Assembly (NCBI GenBank): GCA_006937955.1
Contig: SSNP01000085.1
Coordinates: 971,787-1,035,786, forward strand
DNA from: Pachypanchax playfairii
Taxonomy: Eukaryota > Chordata > Actinopteri > Cyprinodontiformes > Aplocheilidae
Direction: 5' to 3'
Length of the DNA: 64,000 nt
The notes under the pieces are model-generated. The model saw only the letters and a list, made by a program, of their open reading frames with translations, had not been told where the DNA came from and made no database searches. Shown here in pieces: positions 47,081 to 59,782 of this stretch. The stretch's first letter is position 1, and the number at the start of each line of letters is the position of its first letter. Both the position numbers and the translations under genes were made by a program.

Positions 47081-50000
47081 ACACATACACACAGACATGT
47101 GACAAACGAACCTGAAAGCTATAATCTAAGTGAAGGTTTACAGCTGAAAGTCAGATTATTGTAAGGTAAATAAATAAAATAAATGTTTGGTTAAAGTTGA
47201 AGCACATCTCATCCCTGTTTGCTCCTCGTGCATTATTCTAAAAGGCTTTAAAAGATTTAGAAAGAAAAAAAGACTGTAAACCAGATCGATTTTGATGTAA
47301 TCCGATTATATACATTAAATATTTTGATCCATTTCCCCATGAGCGCAGGAGATAATAAAATAATGTACTTATATTGTATTTGGCTGCTCAGAGTCTGAGA
47401 CAGACTGCTAAGTGAGTTGAGAGGCAGGAAGTGCCATGCATCCGATTTTAGAGGCTCTTCCTCGAAAATCAAACCAATAAATCAGATGTAAAGTTCAACA
47501 TCGGGGTAATTGACTTTTCTAAAGAAGGACGAACAGCTCTGTCGTCTTTGGAGTCTCACAAAACACAACGTGCACAAGTGTAACTACTTACTATGTAGGC
47601 ACAGATTGGGCTGAAGGCATATGTTCCACATACATACAGGTGAGTGCTGTTCACAGGTAGTACAATCTTGACGTAGTTGAAACAGTCCTTCTGTATTAAA
47701 TATAAAAACAGGGATTCTTTTAATAAAATAACTTGGGAACATGCAATAATCCTTAATTATTTTCTTAATGACGTGGAAAACAGTTACAAATAACAGAAAC
47801 ATTTGTAGAATGTAAACAAAAGCAGGAAAGATGTGTTGAGTATTTAAACAGGCCCTTCCATTAAAAATGATTTTTCTGAGGTTTCTGTTGAATATTTTAG
47901 TTCCACTGGTGTTTTTACCTTCATAGTGGGTGTGGAAACAGGTCAACAACTTCTCTTTCAGTTTTTATCTCTCAAACTACTCAGGTGGTGATAAAACCCG
48001 AGTTCTCCTGAGTTCGAACAGCCTGTATCTGTTTTGTCACAACTCCTTTGTTTGTTAGTTTTCATCAGCTCCCTCAGTTGAAACCACACCTAGCATGCTG
48101 CTGGCTAAAAGCTGTTAGCATAAGACGTAGCAAACAGGAAGACACGACGTCTGATGTTGCCATGCGCAGTGGGGCAGGAATCAGTATACCTTGCTCTGAT
48201 AGGCTAGTTTGTTAGCCAATCAGAGTCAAGCAAATTTGAATAAGGAATATGAACGAGCTGCTGCTCGAGGCCTGACGGAAGGAGCTGGATCCACCCGAAT
48301 TTTAATGCAGACAGATTGAAAGGTCTGTTAATAAGTGTTTCCTGATGTTTTTTAGATATAAAATGTTTCTTATTACCGGTTAATACTTAAGAAATAACCA
48401 CAAAGTCCTGAAATTTGTATAAAATAGCCTCTTTAATATGGGTTTCTATGTAAAAATTAATGCTACTCTTTTATATATCTTTAAACCTTTGTTAATTTTA
48501 CAGAACATAGTTATTTAAATTGAATTAAATTGTCGTTTTAGTGCAGATAGCTACAGCAGCTAGCTGTAGCACATTCCAGGATCTTCTGTGTAGAAAATCC
48601 CAGTATATCTCTTCCAGAATAACAAGGCAATCCCAAATTGACGGTGGTTTAAAAGTTTATAGAAAAGTGATTATTTTTTAATCATTTTAAGGAAGCAATA
48701 ATCAACTTTCTTCTTGCTCTCAATCGTACTAGCTGTTAGCTCTTTAAATTAGTCATCTTCACTTCGCCAAACTGAGGCGTTCAAAGAATTATCCATAACA
48801 AGATATTGTTTGATCAAAACTTTTCTAAAGATTCAGACTTCACAAGATCTGAACCATCGCTCTAACTTAAAGAAAGCAGCCCTGCAGTCAGGTAAATAAT
48901 GTTTCAGCTTCTGTTCATGCACTTCAAACCAGCTGATGACTCGCCTGAAGATCTTTGCCTTTGAAACTGCACTCTTCTCTTTTTGTGTCTGGAGTTTTCC
49001 ATTTGAGCTGCAAGAGAGAAAAAAAAAAAAAAAAAAAAAGAGTCTCATAATCAAGGTAAAAGTGACGAGACTGTTGAATATATTTATGAACAAATTAACA
49101 GGATCCCAAATGACGTTATTCATGTTTCTCCTCTGTATCATGTTGCAGTTTAAAGCTGCTGGCATATTGGCTCTTACGCTTCTTTGTAGCTTAGCTGAAC
49201 TGATATCAGAGAGGTTGAGAGCAAAGAGAATCTCCCGGGCGCCGACATACAACATGTTATCTTCACTCCTGAGAAGGAGAGAGGTGAAGTTGAAGACCCC
49301 GTCGACTGAGAAGCTTCTGGTCGTCCTTTCCTTCACATCTAAATAAAAAAAGGACACGCACAAGAGAAGAGAAGTCAAACCTTGGTTCAGTACTTTACAG
49401 ATTAGTTTTAGATAAAAATAAAGGCACTTGTATGTAGAAATACATGGAAACAATTTTTATATTCTCACATTTCATCCTCTTTCCTATCCAAAATATAAAA
49501 CAACGATGAGCCACAAACTCAAAAACTCTGGTTGAGGTTGAAGAGTCTGAAGTGTGTCCAGACATTTGAGTGATTGCATTTATAAAGATTTTAATTGATA
49601 CACGATCTCCAAAAATGGATTTGATTTCCTCCCAAAAGTTCACCACATAAAATAAATGAGCATTTCTGTCTGAATGTGTATCTCATCAGAGAAAAGGAAG
49701 CTTCCTCGTCCAGACTGACCACTAACTGTAAGTAAATGCTTCTGAGAGAGAGATGAAGGTTAAACCATCATGTCTTCTAATCAGTCGTGCTGCTCGTGTA
49801 TCTGAGATTTGCTGCAGTTTGGAGGTTTCCCTCTTGGTCCAGCTTGAACAACTTGCTTTAATTGCATCCCAATGCAAACAGAGTGGCGAGCTGATGGAAA
49901 CAGGCCCTTTGCTCCCGAAATGTGATGGCTGAGATAAAAAAATACTGATCCAAAAGCTTCTGTTTATTTTACTTAGGGAAGATCTTTTAATATTGTTATA

Positions 50001-53000
50001 CTCTAATGGGATTTTAAGTGAAAAGATAAAGTCTTAGGGTTGAAGAGGGGCAACTGGATATTACTCTTCACTTTGGAAAAATCAAATTACTTCCTTTAAG
50101 CCCATTTAATGTCACAGCACGGATTTTATTCAGCTAATTTCTTGATGGAATGAAAAAACACTTCTCATACGAGGGATGAAAAACAAACCGTTTCTGAATG
50201 CAGCAGGGGTAAAAACACAAACGAGAGCAAAAAGCAGAAACTTTGAGGGAAATGTGCTGGACACAGAGGAATAATCATAATGCTACAACATCCAGGAGTT
50301 CTGCTGGACTCGAGCTGAAGCGATAAGCTCGGTTTGCACAAACCTTTTAGATTTATTCTTTAAATTTCTGCTCCAGGAGATGTGTGGGGACCATCTGGAC
50401 CTCAAGCTCTAAACCTTTAAAAGTGGTGCACGACTGCGTGGAGCCAGATTCAGTTCATTTTTGTTCATGACCGCTGACCTGATGGCTCATCTGCACTTAC
50501 TAAAAGAATTCCAGGCGAAGCGGACGAGGGTTGGATTCAAGCAACATACGCTGGTGGTAACAATTAGACTCTCCTGCATCCAACTAATCGAGTCAAGGTA
50601 GAGTTTTAAAGCTGCACTGATAAAAACCTCACTAACCCCTGCAGTAAATATGACCTAATATAACCTCATCACAGCACTGCAGCAGGTTGAGAGACTTCCT
50701 CTCCCTCAGGAGAACAACATGTTAATAGCAATTCTTCACCACAGCAACAGCGAACCATATTGTAGTTAAATCAGTGTGTAAAACCACAAGAGGCTCTGCT
50801 CGTCGTACTGTACATGAACCCACAGGGACCACCTTCTCATACCCCCCCCAACACACACCCTCCTCCCAGCCTTGGGCAAATTTAACCGTGATTTATTAAG
50901 AGAGACACACAAAGGCCAAGAATTGAATGAAAAACAAAAGCTTTGATCAATTTTCAGGGAGGATATCTACAAAACGTATTTTCCAGAGTCAAATCATCGC
51001 TGTCAAACGTATGAGTCACAGTAAACGCTGAAACAATAGAAGGCAGATTTGAGGCTCATTAAAGAGATCCAGGAGGATTTGCAAACTGTGCAGAGCTTTA
51101 GTATCATTATATGGGGGAAAACAATCCTCGTTTAAAGTGGACTAATGCTTCATTTCAGCTGAGGTTTCAAAGGGACGATCTTAATCAAATTTGAACGGAT
51201 GCAAATGTAAATAAATGCAAAAGTACTTGAAAAGTAATGATTCCTTTGATCAGTCAAAAGTTAAAAATTGCACTTAATTCCTCTGAGCAGCACGAGCCAA
51301 AATAGAAAATCACGATGTTTTGCATTTGCATCTGCTGTGATGCAGATTTTCTCAACATGAGTCGGGAGCATCGATTTACTTTTAGGATAACTCACAGGGT
51401 GCAGGCTGGTTTTGTCCCACAACAGAAGGTAAAAGGTGTTTTTCCTGGTTGATCTCGACCTCTATATCACTCCACAGTCTTCTAATAATGTTTGACTGTC
51501 TGCGTTTATTCTTGATGGTGTTTTTTTGGGACTGCAGCCCTAGATTTTTTGTAAGAAGAAAAAGTTTAGGGGAAGCAGCTAGGAGAGTAAAAACAGCTTG
51601 TATCTGTGACTGTAAAAGGACGTCATGTTGAAACTGAAGGGATACAACAGAGACTGAACATCTCACACACAGTTGTTTCTTTGCAGCAAGAAGATTCTGG
51701 ATTCAAACCTCTTACAGGACCAGAAAGGTTCTGGTCGTTTGAATGTGTTTCCTGTGATTGTGTGGATTTTTTCTTGTCTCTTTCAACAGACTTAAATATT
51801 CATATTAGTGTTAATTGACAACTTTAGACCTCTCCAGGTGTGACTCGGCCTCTCAGCCAATAGCTGCTTGAGATCGGCATCATCTCCCGGTGACCTCTGA
51901 ACAGGAACAAGCTCAGAAAATGGCTGGCTGGATGGAAGTACATCACACACTGAAGAGGTTTGGGTTTGTATTTGCACTATTAAACTGATCCGGATCAGAA
52001 ATTCACTTGATTTTAAAAGGGAATAAACTAAACACATCAGCGTCCAGAGGAAGAGATTCTAACAGGTCTGGACAAGTTTTGCAAGAAAAAACTCGTTCTT
52101 TGTCTACAGACACCTTAAAAATAAATGTTGGTTTGTTTTTGTTTAGGATTTAACTCACTGATCTGTACAGTAGACGTGGGACTCGTCTCGTTCATCTCTA
52201 TCCATCAAGATGTCTCAGAACAGAGCCACATCTGTCTGCACATCAGGAACAGCGATCCTAAAACACGGAACTCTCCACAGATCTGTCAACATATTAAGCT
52301 AAAGAAAGAATCTGAATGAGAATGAAGAATTATTTTATTCTGAGGAGAGTTTTGCCATTTAAATACATTGTGTTTTTCAAAATAAAACTAAATCCCTTCC
52401 AATTTATTTGGGATATGAGCAAGTTTAGTGGAGGATATCATGTGACCTCAGCTCCTTATTTGTTTTTTAATCCATATTATATTCCTCAAACATCATAACT
52501 CCCTACTTCATTCTGTATTGATGGAAACATTAGATGTAGGTGACCAGGCGGGTGAGAGAAAGAAAAACTACGCCTGCAGACAGATCTGGATGCTTTACAC
52601 CTCGCCGTGTCACTAACAGACGACCTTTGACCTTTCACTTTGAGAGGGCAGCTTTGTGTGGTTACAGCACTTCAGCCGTGACCCTTTCTACAATGGCACG
52701 ATCAGCAAACTGCTCGGTGGAGCCTCTGACAGCTGTAAGCAATATACGATCACAGCCATTATTATGTAATTAAAAGTAATTTGTGCAAATGACACTGCTA
52801 AATGGGCTGCAGACTCACTTGATAATCTACTTAGAGAAGAAATTAATTATATTGAGCTTAAAGGAATCCAACATTATTACTGCTGGTTTTAAAAAAAAAG
52901 TAAGTGGGATCACTGAAGATGCAAAACATTCCCCTCTGGAGGGGATGTGCAGAGTAATTTGTGCTTTACTGACACAGATCTAAGTACTTTCTGTTGTAGG

Positions 53001-56000
53001 TCTAAACTACAACCAGTCGTCTAATAAAAGCTTCTTTTATCAGCTCTTACAGCCGAATGTTCAGCAGATTGAGCTACTGTAGAACATCCAAAAGCAAAAG
53101 CACAACGAATTAGAGTGTAAAATTAAGAATTAAGAAAAGAGAAAACCAGACAGACAGGAAGCTGTCTCTGTTAATTTTAATAGAAAGTTGGAACAATAAA
53201 AAGGACATGATTTTTAAAGATCTTCCGTTTTCAGTCTTCTGACCATAAAAATGACCAAAATTCTGCCGCTAAAGGAGAACAAGAAGCTCTTGTATGTAAA
53301 AACCTGAAACAGCACTAATGTCTTTAAACAACAAGAAGCACTAATACTATACAAAGTTTTTACATTTATTTTTTATAAATAAATGCTCACACAACTACTA
53401 CTTCCAGAGACACCTGAATATCATCCATCAGTACAAACAGAGATGCGTTGATTTTAGCGTTTTGTTGCTATAATGAAGCGCTGAGACAGGAAGCTGCAGA
53501 GCCACCAGCTGCATCAAACTGCAGCATTGTCGTGTCGTCCGGTAAAAAACTGTTCATACTAACCAGATTATCCCAAGTAATTTTCAACAGGCTATTAAGA
53601 GCTGAATGGGTAATTGTGTGTGATAGCAGAGCAGGGCTGAAACACAGAGACCAAAACATCTGGAGTGCATTAAGTCACCAGGTCAAGAGGGTCAGTTCAC
53701 CGGGAGATTTCCAATGCAAGCTGTGAGCCTGTTGCTTGTGTTGGTTAATCATGCAGCTGAATCATTTTAACAACATATTGCTTCCAGTACGTCACGCTGA
53801 CAATAAGATCATTCTGAATATAAGAAGTCGTGTTGTTATCGCTGCACATATATCAAACAGCAGGGAAAAGCATTAATAGGCCTCAGTGGTGACACAACAG
53901 GAAGTCACTTCATCTGTAAACATTTTTTTACGACACTTTCTTCCAGTAATTTGTAACCCCCTCCAAAACTGCTCTTATTTCGACACAGGAAGTCCCTTTT
54001 TTATGAAAAATACTGACAAAGCAGTTTTTATTCATTAGGAACAAAAATAAGATGAATTAAAAACAAGACAACATACCACAAACAGACCATCCATGGGTAT
54101 GATGACATATTTACTCTAGATGTTCAGCATGAACAGCTCAGCTCAGGCAGGTTTTTGGAACTATTTACTTTTTGTTTAGGGCGTGTGAAACGTCCCCCCC
54201 CGGACACACACGGGTTAAAAGGTGTTTTATGGCCAAAAACATTAAGTTAAAGCAGAATTTGAGCAATTTAAAAGGTATTTCAGGCAGTTCTGGAACAGAA
54301 TCATCTAAAGGAAGCAGTAAACCCACTTCGAGTGAACATCACAGCTTCTTTCTCTTATTTGTGTTTGGCATTACTTATTAAATACTCACTCAGATTCTGG
54401 GCACTGAATTATCCAGTCGTCACACTTGTACCATTGATTGAAATAAGAAATGATCAGTAAATAACTCCTTTTCAGACACTAAACTGAGCATTAAAACACT
54501 GTTGTCCCACTTGATGTCCCTGTCATATTGAATTACATCAGCTGATGTGGACACGACAACTTTTAAATAATTAACTCGCAGCGTGGCTCTTGGCATGACC
54601 AAGAACAACTGTCGTGCAGCGTGTCACGTTTTTGGTGACAAGTTCGACAGAATAAGAATAAAAACAGCTTATAGGTGTGTCTTTAAAAAGTGTTGTAACA
54701 CACAAAGCCGTTTAGCATGGTCGGCATTAAAGCCTTGAACAAAAGCCTAGAGAAAGGCAGATGCAGGCGTTACTCCCTGAACCCATGATCCGTACTGATA
54801 GGCGCATAATGAGAACCAGACAAGTGTTCACACCATAACACACACACAAATCCCCATTCATTATTCATGGCAGATTACCCTCTTCATTAAGGCAGAGGAC
54901 TGAGAAGAACGAGTCAGGAAACGAAGCGAGCAGCCACAACTTGGACTTTCCGCTGAAAAAGTCTAAACTGTCCCTCAGATATGAGGCAGAAACCCTGACA
55001 AGCTCAGATAGATTCTGTTGCACGCAGTCCGCGTCCTTGAAGTCCTGTGGTTCTGCACTCTGATACTGTAAACACAATGTGACAAAGCTTTTCTCTGGAA
55101 GCCTGGAAAATGCCAGTGTAGCAGAACTGATGTTACCACAGCTGGGAAACTTTCACCATCTCGCCTTGTTGGCCTTCATCAGCTGGTGGAATATGAAACA
55201 GGTAAATCTTTTCCCTAATCCTCACTTCAAAAGGTCTGAGCTAACACTTTTTTTTTTTTAACTGAGGCACAAGACAATATACTAAATGTATTAGTTTATA
55301 GAACAAAACATCTGGTTTACCGTGTCGTTTAACACTCGCTGCACTCTCTAAAAACAAACCTTCAACACTCAAACCAAGAGGTGTGTAAAACATCTTTTCA
55401 GAAGGTGATTGATGATGTGTGTTGTTGTGAAACGCTCAGCCGGGGCCGCGCACTGAGCTCTGCTGAGGCGAGGGAGATTAAATGTTCAGGTAAAAGGTCC
55501 AACAAACGAGAGGGGACATGCTCAAACAGGCCACGAGTCTTATTCATTTGCAAGAGACTCAATCTCAAACTGCAAAAGAAACCCTATGAATATAAAAGTT
55601 CCCTAAAAGAGATCTATCAACACAATCCCTCTTGACATGTGACGCCAGACCATGACTCATTCACTGCAGCTGAATCGCTGAAAGCCTTGACTGATTCCAT
55701 AATCTCTCATTGTTTTTTAAAAATTTCCATGGAGATGATAAAACTCAGTATACATTTAGATCCGACGCGTCTCCTCGAGTGTTTATTACCAGAATAAATA
55801 AATCAGTGATAATAATAATTGCCACTTGTGAAGCAGATATAAATTAAGCTGTCGAGATATTCTAATACATTTTTCCCAAATTCCTACAGGCGTTTGATAA
55901 GTTTCTAAACTCACAAATTCGTTTGCGAGCAGACGCATGGAAAAGTTACATAAGAGCAATAAGTCCAAGTCCCTGTGAGAATATGTCCAACTGCCTGGAA

Positions 56001-56485
56001 CACAACAAGTCTGTAGTCTTTATACAAATCTGACCTGCAAGATCTTAACAGAACTACTTTAAGAAGCTGCCGTTCACTGTGGAAACAGATGTTTCTGCTG
56101 ACCCCTGAAAGGGAAGTGGGTAAAGGTTTACCTCAAAGCAACAAGATATATGTGTATATATTCGACTTGTGACTGACAGCTGGCCACGTGCTGCAGTTAA
56201 TGTCAAGGAATCTGAGAAACCACAGCTGGAGCCTGAGGCGCCTCCACAGATCACACATGCATCAAAGGAGAAACACCGGCGTGATGAATCTGCACTTCTG
56301 TTTTCTTGGGATTTGAAGATATTTACATGAGAGCAGAAGTCCAGTTAGCAGCATGTCATTGACTTACTGTAGGAGAAAGTGAGGCGTGGAGTGACATCAT
56401 TTTCTGTGACAGCTGTATAGAAGCAGCCAACGAGAAGGACTGTGTAGGCTGGGAGACATAGCCAAGCCATGCTCGTCGTCCACAT
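41629..56485 (-). CDS. sema4b: Semaphorin-4B, complete 14-exon gene
   Basis: Exons in transcript order: 56485-56368, 49338-49178, 49007-48945, 47690-47592, 47033-46922, 46760-46644, 46446-46289, 44495-44314, 43887-43737, 43601-43391, 43291-43176, 42897-42740, 42617-42526 and 42401-41629. The sum is exactly 2511 nt, giving 836 residues (human SEMA4B 832). It is a single-pass cell-surface ligand of the plexin pathway. Order is signal peptide (1-26), Sema domain (about 50-495), PSI (about 510-560), Ig-like (about 580-660), TM (704-724) and cytoplasmic tail. The tail ends PRPRVRLGSEIKDSIV, nearly the SEMA4B C terminus, which distinguishes it from 4A, 4C and 4D. Intron 3 starts with a GC donor. 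Teleosts usually keep two copies (sema4ba and sema4bb); I cannot say which this is. Confidence 0.94.
42740..42897 (-). CDS. sema4b: sema4b PSI-domain exon
   Basis: The exon encodes GQLYVSSLSELVEVPVANC, followed by CGECILSRDPYCAW and ERQCVDI. This is the cysteine-rich PSI pattern (C-x5-C-x2-C-x7-C, then W) that follows the Sema propeller in all semaphorins. It begins after an ordinary CTGCAG acceptor and ends GCAA|GTATGA. Residue positions are about 497-549. Confidence 0.92.
43176..49338 (-). CDS. sema4b: sema4b Sema-domain exons (ten exons)
   Basis: Exons from 49338-49178 to 43291-43176 encode the seven-bladed Sema propeller. Recognisable blocks are NMLYVGAREILFALNLS, EECSFKGKDLQ, KDCFNYVKIVLPV, SRCPFNAKYKSTAIMADGEL, YAGTVSNFQGNEP, DDDKIYFFFSEAGKEF, NTIVSRIARVCK, FLKAQLLCSLPDDGFPFN, FYGVFTSQW, EVNRETQQWYT and LNFVKDHFLMD. 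The cysteines and the RCPF-D/N and FFFSE motifs of class 4 semaphorins are present. The exon at 49007-48945 ends CAG|GCGAGT, a GC-AG intron. Confidence 0.92.
44496..46288 (-). other. sema4b intron
   Basis: A 1.8-kb intron with no repeat or exon recognised. Gaps between the other 3' sema4b exons are shorter and equally featureless. Confidence 0.7.
47040..47088. repeat. (CA)n microsatellite abutting a sema4b splice acceptor
   Basis: About 20-24 CA units (GT on the transcribed sense) end 6 bases from the acceptor CCTTCAG of the exon at 47033. The repeat occupies the place of the polypyrimidine tract. Confidence 0.92.
47848..48432. mobile_element. TTAA-flanked MITE-like element, family 1, copy 2
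   Basis: TTAA occurs at 47844-47847 and 48433-48436, with ends ACAGGCCCTTCC and AATAGCCTCT. The body matches 11785-12346 in inverse orientation along its length. It lies in the sema4b GC-AG intron between the exons at 48945 and 47690. No coding capacity. Confidence 0.8.
48941..48944 (-). other. sema4b: GC splice donor of sema4b intron 3
   Basis: The exon ends CAG and the intron begins GCGAGT. The only nearby GT would add four bases and break the frame into the KDCFNYV exon, which follows in frame in the SEMA4B family. Apart from the C, the donor matches consensus, as GC donors usually do. Confidence 0.75.
49339..56367 (-). other. sema4b intron 1
   Basis: A 7-kb intron. No coding exon recognised on either strand. 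It has a pyrimidine/C run at about 50845-50870 and scattered open frames without similarity. A long first intron is the usual place for regulatory elements, but none can be named from the sequence. Confidence 0.6.
56368..56485 (-). CDS. sema4b: sema4b first coding exon: start and signal peptide
   Basis: ATG at 56485 opens MWTTSMAWLCLPAYTVLLVG, a short N-region followed by a hydrophobic core, then an Ala/Thr-rich cleavage zone and DVTPRLTFSY. Human SEMA4B has a comparable 'SPRISLPLG' stretch right after its signal peptide. The donor is TACA|GTAAGT. The split codon (A + AT, Asn) joins the exon at 49338 in frame, and the whole gene then totals a multiple of three. Upstream context (GGGATGT) is only a fair Kozak match. 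A separate 5' non-coding exon is likely but not seen. Confidence 0.8.
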
Positions 56486-59400
56486 CCCGCCACCAGACAA
56501 ATCACTCTATTTGTCTTTCAGGTTTTTAAACAGAAATTCATGAAGAAAGTCTTTGTTTTTTAAAGCCGTATTTATGTTCCTTCACTCTTGTCCCAGAACT
56601 TGAATGTAAAGGTCAGGGAGGTGTTGTGTCCTGCAATCCTGCAGAAATGACGATCTTGGCCCTCAGAGCCAATGAGGAAGCTTCTCCTGATCAGCCTCCA
56701 TACGTATGCAACTCTGCAGGGTCTCAGCAGATATCTGTAAAAAAAATTAAACATTATATTATAATATTTCACAAACAGGTTGCAAGATTCACATTTTGCA
56801 AAAACATCTACATGACTGTTAAGAATTAAAAATGCTAAAATAAAAGTTTATGGTCAAACAAAAGAGGTTTAAAATGAGATGTCAAAACTTTCAAGATTTT
56901 TTTTTGTTTTTATTGTATAAAAAAAGATAAAAGGTCGACGTCTAGTTCACTTTTTGAAAATGTCTTCAGCTCAAGTTTTTTTTTTTTTTTAAGAACAGGC
57001 AGACGACAGTCTGTTGTACAACACAATGAAAACTAAAACTTTTTCAGTCGAAATTCTTGGAACTGGAATATTTATTTACAACTTTTCATTTCTGTCTCAC
57101 AATTTTTCACCAAAAAATTGTTACCTGCTCAAAAAATATGTGCAAATATGCACAATTTAACCCTCAAAGATCCTTTTGACATCAAGTCTAATCTGTAACA
57201 CCAAGTCATAGAGATAAAAGTATGCAAAAACTGAAGAACACTGGTAAAATATTTAAACTGTCCTGCTGTTTGTTTACTCAAAAATCAGCACGGATTAGTG
57301 TCAGTGTCTACAGCAACCGTCAAGTCATCAATACGAACACGTTAAAGACGTCTGCTAGACCAGTAATGGAGTTATGTGGCTGTTCATTGATACCCGTAAC
57401 CTAAACTTAGTGATGTGTAAAGGGAAACTCTGGATGGACATCCCAAAGACTCCATTACACTCTTCACAAGCAGCTCCTCGAATGCAACCCACAGGAGATT
57501 CAGTTTCATGTGAGGCATTGTAATCGATAGCAGAATGTAGTGAGCGAAGCTATTCCTGGTTTCTGTCAGGGGGGAGCTTGACTCTTCGTCAATAAGCAGT
57601 CAGACACTTATTACAAACAGAGACATCTCCAGATCTCAGCGAAACAGATGACGTTTAGGAGACAGATAAATGGCCAACTTCAAGCTAAGACAGTTATTTC
57701 TGCAGCAGAGCGACACACATACACAAGACAGGAAATATACGAAGATCTTTTAAGACCATCTTGGATACTGTTGACAAATAAAAAACAGAAAGAACAATCC
57801 AAAGTGTCTGGAAAGTGAAGACAGAGACTCAGAGATGCTGATGATAAAAGCAGATCGTTTTTAAAGGCTTTTAAATCTCCAGCCATCTGAAGCTTTTGGA
57901 CAGATGCCCCTCGTCTAAGTCAGTCAGCAGACTGAATCATGTAACAGACAAGACAGGCAGCAATAAGCACATTATCAATGTCCTTTGTGTGGAAGAATTC
58001 AATGTAAAACAGCAAGCTACAGGGATGTCATTAAATTCTTGGTTTGGGCGACAGTCGGAAAAAGGAAACCCGCGTGAATCTGAGTGAGGTTTGCAGAGAA
58101 AGTTGGAGAACAAGGACGCCTCTGACAGCCGAGAAATCTATATGCAACTCTGCACTTCACTGCTCTCTCCTGCATCATGCATAAACTGAATCATCTCTTT
58201 CAGCCTCTAACACAGACATGATAGTGTGCTCCGGCTCTGGATGATGCTCTCCCATCTCTCTGTCCGTGATCTCCTCCTTAATCTACCCAGAATGTGTCTG
58301 AACACATCAGCTCGACATAATCATTTCATTTGAGTTCTACTAATCAGAAGTACAACTGATGAGTTATTAAAAGGAGACACGATTCTCGCTGGTATTTCTG
58401 TGTGATTTTGTCATGTTATTACATTTTTACGAACATTAACATTCTCTGCATTAAAGTAAAGAAAGGCTGTCGTTTCCTCAGACTTCTCAACAAGCTTGAA
58501 TTTTCTTCTCCTCTAAAAAAACCTTCTGAAATCCTTCGTACACAAATGGGTGTTAATATCCTACTGAAACATTACATGCTGTAGGTTTCAGCTCATGAGA
58601 CCATCAAAAAAACAAGAACTGTGACTGTTCAGTGAACAAAGCTGGTGAAAGAAAGAAGCCATTAAATCAAGCAGAAGGAAGTACTTCTGAGTACAGATTT
58701 ATAACCACATGTTGATGAAGTGACAGTAAAACTGGTTGAGAAACTCCAGATTAATTTCTCATATTAAACTGATATAAATGTTTAAAAATGGGATGATTAT
58801 GCAGGAAGAAATAAATTCTAAAACAGTTTTTCCATCTTTACACAGTCAGAATATTTTACAGTAGAACAGAAGAGTAAATAACTTTATATTTAACCAATAG
58901 GGTATTTCCCAGCTCAGTACCAGTCACTTCCTGTACATAAAACACTCTCTCTAAATATATGTACAACTGACTGACACAACTGGCCCATGAAAGCCCCACT
59001 TATAGGATTGTGTTATAAATAGCAGCGCTGCTGAAACAGGTGGCACAACCAGTAACTATTCCAGTAGAGCGGCGAGGGTCAAGGCTCCACACTCAGACCG
59101 CTGCCTGGAAAGGTGTTGACTGATAAATATGACCTCTCGGCATGCCTGTCATCTCAAAAAGCCACCTGTACACAGACACACATGGGCATCCTATATGTCA
59201 CACCCCAGGTCACGTTACCACATGTGGCCTTCGACCTCTGGGAAGAGCCCCTCCCCCCTAATCTGGTCCTCCTCAACAACTCAACGTCACTGGAGGACAG
59301 TGAGATGCATTACAGAGATGAAGGATGTGCAGATTATCATGTGTTACAGGAGACAGAAGGAGGACACACAGGACTTGCAGAAAGATGTTAATCCAGCAAA

Positions 59401-59748
59401 GCACCAGCTGGGAGTTGAACCCAGAACCTTTCTGTTGCAAGGCAATGTGCAGCCTTTGGAAAAAAGCTGATTCACATCTGGTGATGCTTATCTATGAGTT
59501 ACCCATGACAACGCCACGTCCCAGGTGCTTACAGTGATCTGTGATGAAACAGAGACAACCAGGTACCGTGCCATCGCCATGACGACTTCACAAACAACTC
59601 CAGTTCCAACTGATCACCCAGCAACCCGAGAACTGAACTGCAGGGACTTCCTGTCTGTGTAGCTAACTGTTTTTAATGGGACATATACTATTTCCTGATT
59701 CCTGATAACACACAAATCATAAAGTCTCAGATATCTCTGGAGTGTTAA

Positions 59749-59782
<34 letters not shown>

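Noticed and set aside
48833..49453. 206-codon minus-strand open frame
   Set aside because: It is not one exon. It contains two sema4b exons (49338-49178 and 49007-48945) plus intron sequence that happens to be open.
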